This document shows, one piece after another, positions 1 to 5,742 of a stretch of DNA of 6,610 nt; positions within the stretch are counted from its first letter, which is position 1, and every line of letters begins with the position of its first letter. A model generated the notes under the pieces. The model had not been told where the DNA came from and ran no database searches. It worked only from the letters and a program-made list of their open reading frames with translations. The position numbers and the translations under genes are program-made. Source of the DNA: Sediminispirochaeta sp. (lineage in GTDB: Bacteria; Spirochaetota; Spirochaetia; DSM-16054; Sediminispirochaetaceae); assembly GCA_011046055.1 (NCBI GenBank), contig DSBN01000110.1, forward strand, positions 1 through 6,610, read 5' to 3'.

Positions 1-52
1 AATGAGAATGCCTCCAACAGTTAGAAACACAAATTATTGCTATGCAAATGAA

Positions 53-99
53 GCAAATTCTCAATTTGGAAGTCATTAGACTTCCAAATTGAGAATTGC
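53..99. repeat. Perfect 19-bp inverted repeat, AT-rich hairpin
   Basis: Bases 56-74 (AATTCTCAATTTGGAAGTC) are exactly complementary to 79-97 around an ATTA loop at 75-78. Letting one A bulge extends the stem through GCA (53-55) and TGC (97-99). It lies downstream of the minus-strand transporter gene. Neither side has a T-run, so it is not a standard intrinsic terminator. It could be an intergenic repeat element, an mRNA 3'-end stabiliser, or a site for a dimeric DNA-binding protein. The structure is certain; the role is unknown. Confidence 0.75.
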
Positions 100-107
100 T
101 CAGGTTC

Positions 108-155
108 CAAGGTACAAACCGGCTTCGGAACTGAGAATCCAAAGCCGGTACCTTG
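108..155. repeat. Second inverted repeat downstream of the transporter gene
   Basis: Outer arms CAAGGTA (108-114) and TACCTTG (149-155) pair, and inner arms CCGGCTT (119-125) and AAGCCGG (142-148) pair. The bases CAAA (115-118) bulge out, and the loop is about 16 nt. It begins about 17 bases past the transporter stop codon in that gene's direction. There is no U-tract, so it may be a weak or factor-dependent 3'-end structure rather than an intrinsic terminator. Confidence 0.55.
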
Positions 156-171
156 TTCAGGAGAGCCTTTT

Positions 172-1434
172 TCAGGAGCCTGAGGCTTGGACCGTCTCTT
201 CGGCGTGATGGCGTATATCGAGATTGCGTGCGGCGTACACCAGGATACCGGCGAATAGCACCACTCCCAAGAGGGTGACGAAGTTGAACCACATGACCGC
301 GGCCATTCCGTAGCTCTCTTCGACGAAGCTGACTATCTTCACCCCGAAGGAGCCGGCACCGAATACTATGGTGAACTTGAGCCCGTAACCCACCGAGCGC
401 CAGCGAGCCGGAGTCAGAAAGGCAACCAGGCTGTTTTCGATGGGCTGCATTCCCAACAGAAAGAGGGCGAAAAGTCCAGTGGCTGGGATGAGGAGCCAAC
501 TTTCCAGCAGGGTGGCGCCGATGAGGAAGGGAATCCCGCTGAAAAAGTAGAAAAAGTAGGCTTTAGTCAGGTCGTACCGGTCGGCTATTTTTCCGCCGAT
601 ATGTTGACCGACGATGGCCATAATATAGACGAAGGTGGTGACCACGTTGGCGCTGAGGGTGTTGAAGGCCGATGCATCCTCCAGCAAGAAGAGGTGCTCC
701 GATATCCAGGTCCTGAGCATGGCGCTGATATTGCCCAGGCGGAACTCCATAAACGCCGGAAGGATCAGGGTGAAGCTGCGAAAAAGGATGCCTCCGAAGA
801 CCATGGCCAGGGCGAAGAGCGCAAAGAGCTTGGTGGCGGTGCTGTTGGCCAGGACCTGGGTAGTAGTCTGGTCGCTGTCCTTCTCCACCGTGAAGGGAGC
901 CAAAAAGCTCCCCACGCCGAGGATGATTCCCACGGCGCCGAGTACCACCATACCTCCGCGCCACCCGATGAGGAAGTTTGACAGCCCCACCAAAAAGGGC
1001 ACCAAAGCCATCCCGACGCTTCCCCAGATACCGGATATACCCATGGCGCGGCCCCGTTCGCGAATTCCCTGGCTGGCCAGGGCGGTTCCGGCGGGGTGAA
1101 AGGAGCTGCAGCCGATGCCTACCAGGGCAAAGGAGGCCGGCAACAGGCTCAACGATGGATTGATGCCCGCCAGGATGAGCCCGATACCGGCGATCAGCAT
1201 ACCCGTGCCCATAGCAGGCTTGTGTCCCCATTTATCGCTCATCCAGCCCCAGCCCATGGCCAGCACTCCGTAGAAAAAATACATCCAGAAACTCAAGCCC
1301 ACCACCTCGGAGATGGGCAGTCCCAGGTCACGACTGAGGGGCATCACCATGGCGGGAAAGGCGAGCATAGAGAAGTGGGTGAAAAAGTGGGCCGCTGAGA
1401 CCAAGCTCAGAATTATTTTCTCATTTTTGTTCAT
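172..1434 (-). CDS. Major facilitator superfamily (MFS) transporter, 420 aa
   Basis: This is an inner-membrane secondary transporter with the normal MFS length and about 12 hydrophobic segments, the first near residues 8-32 and the last near 375-400. The loop between helices 2 and 3 carries the MFS signature motif A form, G63-W-M-S-D67-K-W-G70-H-K72. The segment G106-I-G-C-S-S-F-H-P-A-G116 resembles the fourth-helix region of fosmidomycin-resistance-like and related drug or anion exporters, but the substrate cannot be read from sequence. The ATG at 1434 is preceded by GAGG seven bases upstream (minus strand), a good ribosome site. A short cytoplasmic tail follows the last helix. The gene stands alone, divergent from the binding-protein gene. 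No frameshift or missing region was seen. The family call is firm; the Fsr-like placement is tentative. Confidence 0.93.
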   Translation of the reverse strand: MNKNEKIILSLVSAAHFFTHFSMLAFPAMVMPLSRDLGLPISEVVGLSFWMYFFYGVLAMGWGWMSDKWGHKPAMGTGMLIAGIGLILAGINPSLSLLPASFALVGIGCSSFHPAGTALASQGIRERGRAMGISGIWGSVGMALVPFLVGLSNFLIGWRGGMVVLGAVGIILGVGSFLAPFTVEKDSDQTTTQVLANSTATKLFALFALAMVFGGILFRSFTLILPAFMEFRLGNISAMLRTWISEHLFLLEDASAFNTLSANVVTTFVYIMAIVGQHIGGKIADRYDLTKAYFFYFFSGIPFLIGATLLESWLLIPATGLFALFLLGMQPIENSLVAFLTPARWRSVGYGLKFTIVFGAGSFGVKIVSFVEESYGMAAVMWFNFVTLLGVVLFAGILVYAARNLDIRHHAEETVQASGS

Positions 1435-1485
1435 CTATCATCCTCTTCAAGATATCGTTTGCATATAGTACCATTATGTCCAATA

Positions 1486-1493
1486 ATTATAAT
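1486..1493. promoter_or_regulatory. Palindromic -10-like box shared by divergent genes
   Basis: ATTATAAT is its own reverse complement. It gives a perfect TATAAT on the plus strand (1488-1493) and on the minus strand (1491-1486). It lies between the divergent transporter and binding-protein genes, 52 bases from one start and about 107 from the other. I found no good -35 hexamer at 16-18 bp on either strand, so actual promoter use is a guess. Confidence 0.35.
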
Positions 1494-1502
1494 AGTTTCT
1501 CA

Positions 1503-1554
1503 TGCTGCTTCGCAGCACTCGAAACAATGAAAACAGCCGGGTACGGCTCTTTTC
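1503..1554 (+). promoter_or_regulatory. Two hairpins in the leader of the binding-protein gene
   Basis: TGCTGC-TTC-GCAGCA (1503-1517) forms a 6-bp stem. A second stem pairs AGCCG (1535-1539) with CGGCT (1544-1548) around GGTA, and is extended by GAAAA (1529-1533) and TTTTC (1550-1554) across a C-C mismatch. The second stem, followed by CTTTTC, is terminator-like and could attenuate transcription into the gene at 1600. I recognise no known riboswitch class here. Confidence 0.4.
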
Positions 1555-1599
1555 ATATTAGCTGGCAAGCTCCGTGCATATGTTTTTTCGAGGTCCGGT

Positions 1600-2751
1600 A
1601 TGAAAAAGAGAAAAAATAAAAAATCGGAAAGAGTCTCGGTTCTTCTCCTCTCGTTTTTGGTCTTTCTACTCGGTGCATGTATTGAGGATGGGAGTATAAA
1701 AATCGGATTTTCCGGGCACCTTTCTGGACGGCACTCGGATCTTGGGGTCCAGGGGAGAAATGGAGTGGAGTTGGCGGTAGAGGCTATCAACCGGAGAGGT
1801 GGCGTGGGGGGGCGAAAACTGGAGCTCATTGTCGAAGACGACAAAAACAGCCTCAACGGCGCCCTCGAAGCGGACAAACGCTTGATCGAACGGGGAGTCG
1901 CCGCGATCATCGGACACATGACCAGTTCCCAAACCTTGGGGGTGCTGCCGATAATGGAGAAGGCGAGAGTGCCGTTGATCAGCCCTACCAGCTCTTCCAG
2001 TCTGCTCAGCAATTCGGATGATGTACTGTTCCAACTGAACCAGACCTCAAAACGAAATGTGACGATGATGGCTCGTTACGTATCTCAGAATATGGGTGTC
2101 TCGAAGGTGGGGATCGTCTATGATATTCAGAATCAAGCTTTCAGTGCCCCTTATTCCTATGATTTTGCCGCGAGCTTTCGCGGCACCGGCGGGGAAGTTC
2201 CGTTTTTTTACCTCTACTCACCGGAGGAGGGCTTCAATTGGAACGAGTTTGTCTCTCTGGTTGAGGATCACCAGGTCGAAGCGATCCTGTTTGTCACCTC
2301 CGCCGCTGATACCGCCGCCTTTGCCCAGGATATCAGGGCTCATCAGATGGAGCTGCATCTGCTTAGCTCCGGTTGGGCTTTCACCAATAAACTACTCCAA
2401 TACGGCGGCGGGGCGATCGAGGGGATGTTGTTTGCCGACAGCTTCAACATCGACAGCGAGAGCGATCGTCTGCAGGAGTTCAAACGGGAGTACCACGATC
2501 GTTACGGCGCCCAAGCCAACTTCGCGGCGGTCCAGGCCTACGAGTCGGTTCTGCTGCTGGTCGAAGGGCTCCGGAGGAGGAAGCAGCACGATGGAGACCT
2601 GCTGGCCGCATTACGAAGCGTTCGTTGTATAGAAGGTGTGTCGGGGGAGCTGTGCTTTAATGAGTATGGAGAGGTGATCCGCCCCTGTTCGATAATACAG
2701 GTCAAAAACGGCTCCTTCCAGACCGTTGCCACAATGTCGGAGAAGAAATGA
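1600..2751 (+). CDS. Lipoprotein, branched-chain amino acid (Leu/Ile/Val) type periplasmic binding protein, 383 aa
   Basis: The protein starts with a lysine/arginine-rich stretch, a hydrophobic core (residues 12-24) and the lipobox L24-G-A-C27, so it should be a lipid-anchored envelope protein. The mature part is a full-length type-1 periplasmic binding fold of the LivJ/Peripla_BP_6 kind. The N-terminal region has the typical IKIGFSGHLSG start and the segment G-V-E-L-A-V-E-A-I-N-R-R-G-G-V-G-G-R, followed by an acidic D-D strand. Ligands in this family include amino acids, amides, urea and aromatic acids; this one is unknown. The ATG at 1600 has GAGG six bases upstream. The stop codon TGA overlaps the ATG of the kinase gene (ATGA at 2748-2751), and no ABC permease or ATPase gene is in the window. 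I therefore infer a ligand-sensing partner of the kinase rather than a transporter subunit. The family call is strong; the role is inferred. Confidence 0.9.
   Translation: MKKRKNKKSERVSVLLLSFLVFLLGACIEDGSIKIGFSGHLSGRHSDLGVQGRNGVELAVEAINRRGGVGGRKLELIVEDDKNSLNGALEADKRLIERGVAAIIGHMTSSQTLGVLPIMEKARVPLISPTSSSSLLSNSDDVLFQLNQTSKRNVTMMARYVSQNMGVSKVGIVYDIQNQAFSAPYSYDFAASFRGTGGEVPFFYLYSPEEGFNWNEFVSLVEDHQVEAILFVTSAADTAAFAQDIRAHQMELHLLSSGWAFTNKLLQYGGGAIEGMLFADSFNIDSESDRLQEFKREYHDRYGAQANFAAVQAYESVLLLVEGLRRRKQHDGDLLAALRSVRCIEGVSGELCFNEYGEVIRPCSIIQVKNGSFQTVATMSEKK
2739..2750 (+). promoter_or_regulatory. Ribosome binding site and overlapping ATG that set the probable kinase start
   Basis: GGAG (2739-2742) stands five bases before ATG 2748, which overlaps the TGA of the binding-protein gene. 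This is the best translation start signal here. Read from 2748, the protein runs about 13 residues (MSKMRRDANKEKK) and then leaves the kinase frame at the A7 run 2781-2787. With six As it would enter the kinase frame directly. The alternative ATG at 2767 is already in frame, but its GGAGGG touches the start codon with no spacing, so it would depend on re-initiation after the upstream stop. Confidence 0.6.
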
Positions 2752-2766
2752 GCAAAATGCGGAGGG

Positions 2767-3126
2767 ATGCTAACAAGGAGAAAAAAAGAGCGGACGAAGC
2801 CGTGGGACAAGCCCCGTACCGACTATCTGCTGTTGCTCACGCTTGTTCTGCTCAGCGGTCTGTTGTCACTGCTTGCTCTGGGCACGCGTCCATTGACTAT
2901 GACGCTGATGTTGGTGCTTTTTGTCCTCTGGGTTCTGTACACCCGCAGGCTCCGGAGCTCGTTCAAGAAGATCCTTCGGCAATTGAAGGATAGGGAACGG
3001 GATCTGCACAAATTCAAAAGAGCTGTCCAAGAAGCAGGCTTCGCTATTTATATTACCGACTACGACGGAAAAATCGAATATGTAAATCCGGCCTTTGAGA
3101 GGACCACCGGCTACGGCTGGGCGGAG
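2767..3126 (+). pseudogene. Kinase N-terminal fragment: membrane hairpin plus first half of a PAS domain
   Basis: From ATG 2767 the frame gives a basic leader (LTRRKKERTKPWDKPRTDY), then two hydrophobic stretches separated only by a short GTRP-type turn, then a charged helix, then the start of a PAS domain (residues GFAIYITDYDGKIEYVNPAF, then ERTTGYG). Such a membrane hairpin has no extracytoplasmic sensor domain of its own, which fits signal input from the separate binding lipoprotein. Beyond about 3126 this frame continues to 3474 only as an arginine/serine-rich read-through with no domain character, so the natural protein ends at the break. Confidence 0.7.
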
Positions 3127-3140
3127 AGATCTCCCATTTC

Positions 3141-4532
3141 GTGGCGATCCAGAGCGATATTACCGAGAATAAGAGCTACGCCCAGAAGCTGGCCGATTCG
3201 GAGCAGCTCTATAAGAGTCTCTTTGAAATGGCCGCCGACGGTATTGTCCTCATCGATTCGACCGACGGCAAGGCGACGGAGTTCAACACCGCCGCCGCTC
3301 GCAGTCTGGGCTATCGTCCGGATGAGTTCAAGCGGCTCTACGTCCACGATTTCGAAGCTCAGGAGAGCCCGGAAGAGACGGCCCGACATATTAAACGGAT
3401 TCGAGAAAAGGGCTTCGACAGTTTCGAGACCCTCCATAGAGGGAAGGACGGTCGGGTGCGCAACGTTATCGTGACCGTAAGCCACATCTCGCTGAACAAA
3501 CGGCCTTTTTTGCTGAGTATATTTCACGACATCACGGAACGTAAGAAAATTGAGGACGATCTTCGGTGGGCCAAAGACCAGGCCGAGTCGGCCAACCGTG
3601 CAAAGAGCGAGTTCATCGCCAACGTGAGCCATGAGATTCGAACCCCGATGAACGCCGTGCTCGGCTACAACCAGCTTCTCTCTGACCTGATCGATGACCC
3701 CCGCGCCAGGACCTACATCTCTTCTATCGAGAGCTCTGGTAAGGTTCTGCTATCTTTGATCAACGACATCCTGGATATCTCTCGAATCGAAGCGGGACAT
3801 ATACAACTGGAGTACGGCAGTACGGAGCTGCGAGGGATCATAGAGGATATTCGAAAGATTTTCCGCAATGTACTGGCGCGGAAGCAGCTGGAGATGATCG
3901 TGGAGGTGGACGACGGTTTCCCCAAAGATGTTTCCTTGGACGAGAAACGGCTGCGGCAGATACTGCTGAACATAATCGGCAACGCGGTCAAGTTCACCGA
4001 ATCGGGCTACATCCGAGTTTCCGCCGGCGTCGAGGAGTATGGAGTGTCCGAAGAGGGGAAGGGCCTGGTGAATCTTTACATATCCGTGGAGGACAGCGGG
4101 GTTGGTATAAAAGAGGATCAGCTGGAGCGGATTTTTGAGGCTTTCCAGCAGCAGGAGGGGCAGAGCAGCCGCGCTTACGAAGGGACCGGCTTGGGACTGT
4201 CCATATCAAAACGCTTCACCGAAGCGATGAACGGTACCATCTCGGTACAAAGCGAGCTGGGCCGGGGTAGCACCTTCACCCTTGAGTTTCGAGAGGTTCG
4301 GGTCCTGGAGTATTTTCACGGTTCTGAGCCTACCGAATGGGCTGAGACGGCGGATCGGTTGGAGCGCTTTGTGAAAGGGCGGAATGTCGAGACTAGGTGG
4401 GCCGGCGGAAGCGAGAGACGTGCTCTGTCGGTTGGAAGGGGATTTTCTGCCCCGTTGGCGGGAGCTGCGAGAGAGCATGTTTTTAGACCAGATCAGAGAG
4501 TTCGGATCCGATGTAAGTGCCTTGGGCCATAG
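3141..4532 (+). CDS. Intact kinase core reading frame: PAS, HisKA, HATPase_c (463 aa as read)
   Basis: This frame can start at GTG 3141, with GGAGAG 12 bases upstream probably by chance; it is open only back to 3099. Residue 1-17 is the tail of the broken first PAS domain. A second PAS domain spans roughly 20-135 and ends in the typical FHDITERKK. The HisKA domain has the H-box SHEIRTPMN with phospho-acceptor H164. The ATPase domain has the N-box around N277 and N281, the G1 box DSGVGI (318-323) and the G2 box GTGLGL (348-353), so all catalytic boxes are present. Domain character ends near residue 380. The last 60-70 residues up to the stop at 4532 are partly linker (EYFHGSEPTEWAETADRLER) and then out-of-frame read-through. 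If expressed, this would be a soluble kinase core without membrane anchor. Confidence 0.8.
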   Translation: MAIQSDITENKSYAQKLADSEQLYKSLFEMAADGIVLIDSTDGKATEFNTAAARSLGYRPDEFKRLYVHDFEAQESPEETARHIKRIREKGFDSFETLHRGKDGRVRNVIVTVSHISLNKRPFLLSIFHDITERKKIEDDLRWAKDQAESANRAKSEFIANVSHEIRTPMNAVLGYNQLLSDLIDDPRARTYISSIESSGKVLLSLINDILDISRIEAGHIQLEYGSTELRGIIEDIRKIFRNVLARKQLEMIVEVDDGFPKDVSLDEKRLRQILLNIIGNAVKFTESGYIRVSAGVEEYGVSEEGKGLVNLYISVEDSGVGIKEDQLERIFEAFQQQEGQSSRAYEGTGLGLSISKRFTEAMNGTISVQSELGRGSTFTLEFREVRVLEYFHGSEPTEWAETADRLERFVKGRNVETRWAGGSERRALSVGRGFSAPLAGAAREHVFRPDQRVRIRCKCLGP

Positions 4533-4686
4533 CACGGGGTTCGAAGGATTGAGCGACTATGGACGCGAGCTGAGAGAGGCCGTGGACCGTTTTGACGTCG
4601 CTGAAACCGAGAGGATGCTGCAGTTGTTCTCCGAGCTGGTGGAAGGCTGGCGGGGCTTAGTCCAGGGGTTCACCGAAGAGAATTGA
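4384..4686 (+). pseudogene. Displaced C-terminal helical domain of the kinase
   Basis: This frame is open from 4375 and gives AEARDVLCRLEGDFLPRWREL, then a helical region with DQIREFGSDVSALGH and DYGRELREAVDRFDVAETERML, ending in TGA 4684-4686. From memory of the family, this pattern (RLEGxFLPRWxELR, then xxIxxFxxxLxxLG, then YGxxLxxAxxxFD) is the C-terminal domain that follows a receiver domain in hybrid sensor kinases. Here it follows the ATPase linker directly and in a different frame. The end overlaps the cyclase gene on the other strand by 30 bp. An independent 100-aa gene starting at ATG 4384 is less likely, as I see no ribosome site. Confidence 0.65.
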
Positions 4687-5642
4687 ACGGTTTCGGCCCC
4701 GGTTTTTTCCCGAGTAGAGGGCCATGTCGGCTTGTTTGATGATCCCGTCAGCGCTCAGGTCGGCGGAGAAAGCGGCGACACCGAAAGTCATGGTCACGGA
4801 GAATTGCCCCTCCGAGCAGCTGTGGTGGGTTTTCTCTATTTTTTCCTGATTTTCTCGGCGAGGGTGTAGGCGCCACGGCCGTCGGTGTCGGGGAGCAGGA
4901 GCAGAAACTCCTCCCCGCCCCATCGGGCGACCTGATCCTGTTTCCGCCCCTGGGCGAGTATAGTATCGGCCACCCCTTTGAGCACCACGTCGCCGCAGTC
5001 GTGACCGTAGGTGTCGTTTACCTTTTTGAAAAAATCGATATCCGTCAGTACGATGGAGAATCCCTTTTTGGTTCGGGAGGCTCGTTCGTACTCGTACTCG
5101 ATAAAATCCATCATTTTTTGGCGATTCAGCAGCCCGGTGAGTGAATCTTCGGTCGCTTTTTTGTAGGGCTGACGGTTGATGCGTACTATCTCTTGCTGCG
5201 ACTCCCGCAGCTTCTCCTCCATCTCGATGCCTCGGAGGATCTCCTTGTTCAAATCAACGTTGATCGCCTCGAGCTGTTCACGGTAGGTCTTCAGTGCCAG
5301 GTGGGTTCTGATACGTGCCAGGAGCTCGGCGCCGTGAAAGGGTTTGACGATGTAATCTACCGCTCCCGCCTCCAGTCCCTGGACGATGCTCTCCTTGTCG
5401 ATCTTGGCGGTGAGAAAAATGACCGGGATATCGTGGTGCTCCGGCAGCTCGTGGATGCGGCGGCAGGTTTCTAGGCCGTCGAGGCCGGGCATCATAATGT
5501 CCATCAGGATGAGGTCGAAGCTGTTTTTCCGAACCTTGTCGATGGCGTCGTAACCGGATTGGGAAAATGAGATTCGGTACTCCTCGTCTTTCAGGTGCGA
5601 GTCGACGAGCTGGATGTTTTGCGGGCTGTCATCCACGATCAA
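4657..5642 (-). CDS. Response-regulator diguanylate cyclase (receiver-GGDEF), frameshifted near the C terminus
   Basis: The receiver domain has acidic D4-D5, phospho-acceptor D48 in LILMDIMMPG, T78 in LTA and K100 in VKPF (numbered from TTG 5642). A helical, probably coiled linker (about 103-160) leads to a GGDEF domain starting at TEDSLTGLLNR. Its active site is GGEEF at 242-246, with metal-binding D201 in LTDIDFFK. An RxxD inhibitory site (R233-K-Q-D236) lies five residues before GGEEF, so the enzyme should make cyclic di-GMP with product inhibition. The frame stops at 4836 after EKIRKK. The rest of the domain (KIEKTHHSC, then FSVTMTFGVAAF, then ADMALYSGKNRGRNR) continues in the next frame to TAA 4657. 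One extra A in the A6 run 4839-4844 restores it exactly. The start is also doubtful: TTG 5642 cuts off the first receiver strand, and ATG 5667 would need one A fewer in the 5651-5657 run. Confidence 0.85.
4836..4844 (-). other. Poly-A frameshift site in the cyclase gene
   Basis: On the coding strand the codons are AGG AAA AAA TAG. Slipping back one base on the six As gives AGG AAA AAA ATA GAG, which continues the conserved GGDEF C-terminal half without a gap. The site therefore fits a homopolymer miscount, transcriptional slippage adding one A, or a -1 ribosomal slip just before a stop. Sequence alone cannot separate these. Confidence 0.7.
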
Positions 5643-5687
5643 GATGGCGCTTTTTTTCCCCTTCCATACAACCAGGATAATGCTATT

Positions 5688-5692
5688 CTCCT
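5688..5692 (-). promoter_or_regulatory. AGGAG ribosome site upstream of the cyclase gene, start unresolved
   Basis: AGGAG on the minus strand is the only strong Shine-Dalgarno sequence near the cyclase start. It is six bases before an in-frame ATT (5681-5679), 12 before an in-frame CTG, and 20 before an ATG at 5667 that is out of frame by one base. Initiation at ATT or CTG would give a receiver with its full first strand (SAILIVDD), but both are rare start codons. With one A fewer in the A7 run, ATG 5667 would give MEGEKSAILIVDDSPQ, which looks more natural. Confidence 0.4.
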
Positions 5693-5742
5693 ATGCTTCA
5701 CAAGAGCTTTTCAAAAAAAAGAAACTGGGCTAAGTTAGAAAG

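Larger units (their letters stand above)
2748..4686 (+). pseudogene. Membrane PAS-PAS sensor histidine kinase gene, interrupted by two frame breaks
   Basis: Joined across the breaks, the order is: basic N terminus, two adjacent membrane helices with only a few periplasmic residues between them (about 2818-2945), a coiled linker, a first PAS domain, a second PAS domain, a HisKA domain, a HATPase_c domain, a linker, and a C-terminal helical domain ending at 4686. The first break is at about 3121-3128. The frame runs through the PAS segment VNPAFERTTGYGWAE, then continues in another frame as GEISHFVAIQSDITENK, which is the end of a PAS domain. About 60 residues of PAS core normally lie between these points. 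The second break is at about 4384-4400, after the ATPase domain and just where a receiver domain normally begins. Both shifts are net non-multiples of three. The gene is coupled to the binding lipoprotein upstream and overlaps the cyclase gene by 30 bp tail to tail. Inactivating deletions are the plain reading; assembly error is the main alternative. Confidence 0.75.

Noticed and set aside
563..1398. Several open frames on both strands inside the transporter gene
   Set aside because: They are low-complexity shadows of the intact MFS gene, with no ribosome sites or domain features.
1435..1599. Known riboswitch in the leader of the binding-protein gene
   Set aside because: Only simple hairpins are visible; no conserved core of a cyclic di-GMP, cobalamin, glycine or lysine riboswitch was recognised.
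1500..2034. Minus-strand frames of 170 and 122 aa over the start of the binding-protein gene
   Set aside because: They overlap a clear lipoprotein gene with a good start signal, and show arginine/proline/serine-rich shadow composition.
2748..2993. 81-aa frame starting at the ATGA overlap
   Set aside because: Only the first dozen residues make sense as a kinase start. After the A7 run the frame loses the membrane helices, which lie in the neighbouring frame.
3111..3632. Minus-strand 173-aa frame opposite the PAS region
   Set aside because: The plus strand encodes recognisable PAS and HisKA sequence here; the minus frame shows no motif.
2748..4686. Programmed DNA excision as the cause of the two kinase gaps
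   Set aside because: No recombinase gene, terminal repeats or shared junction sequence is visible. Ordinary deletion or assembly collapse is simpler.
5643..5742. Divergent promoters between the cyclase and adenosyltransferase genes
   Set aside because: GATAAT and TTGTGA/TTGAAA-like pieces occur, but no pair has acceptable hexamers at 16-18 bp spacing on either strand.
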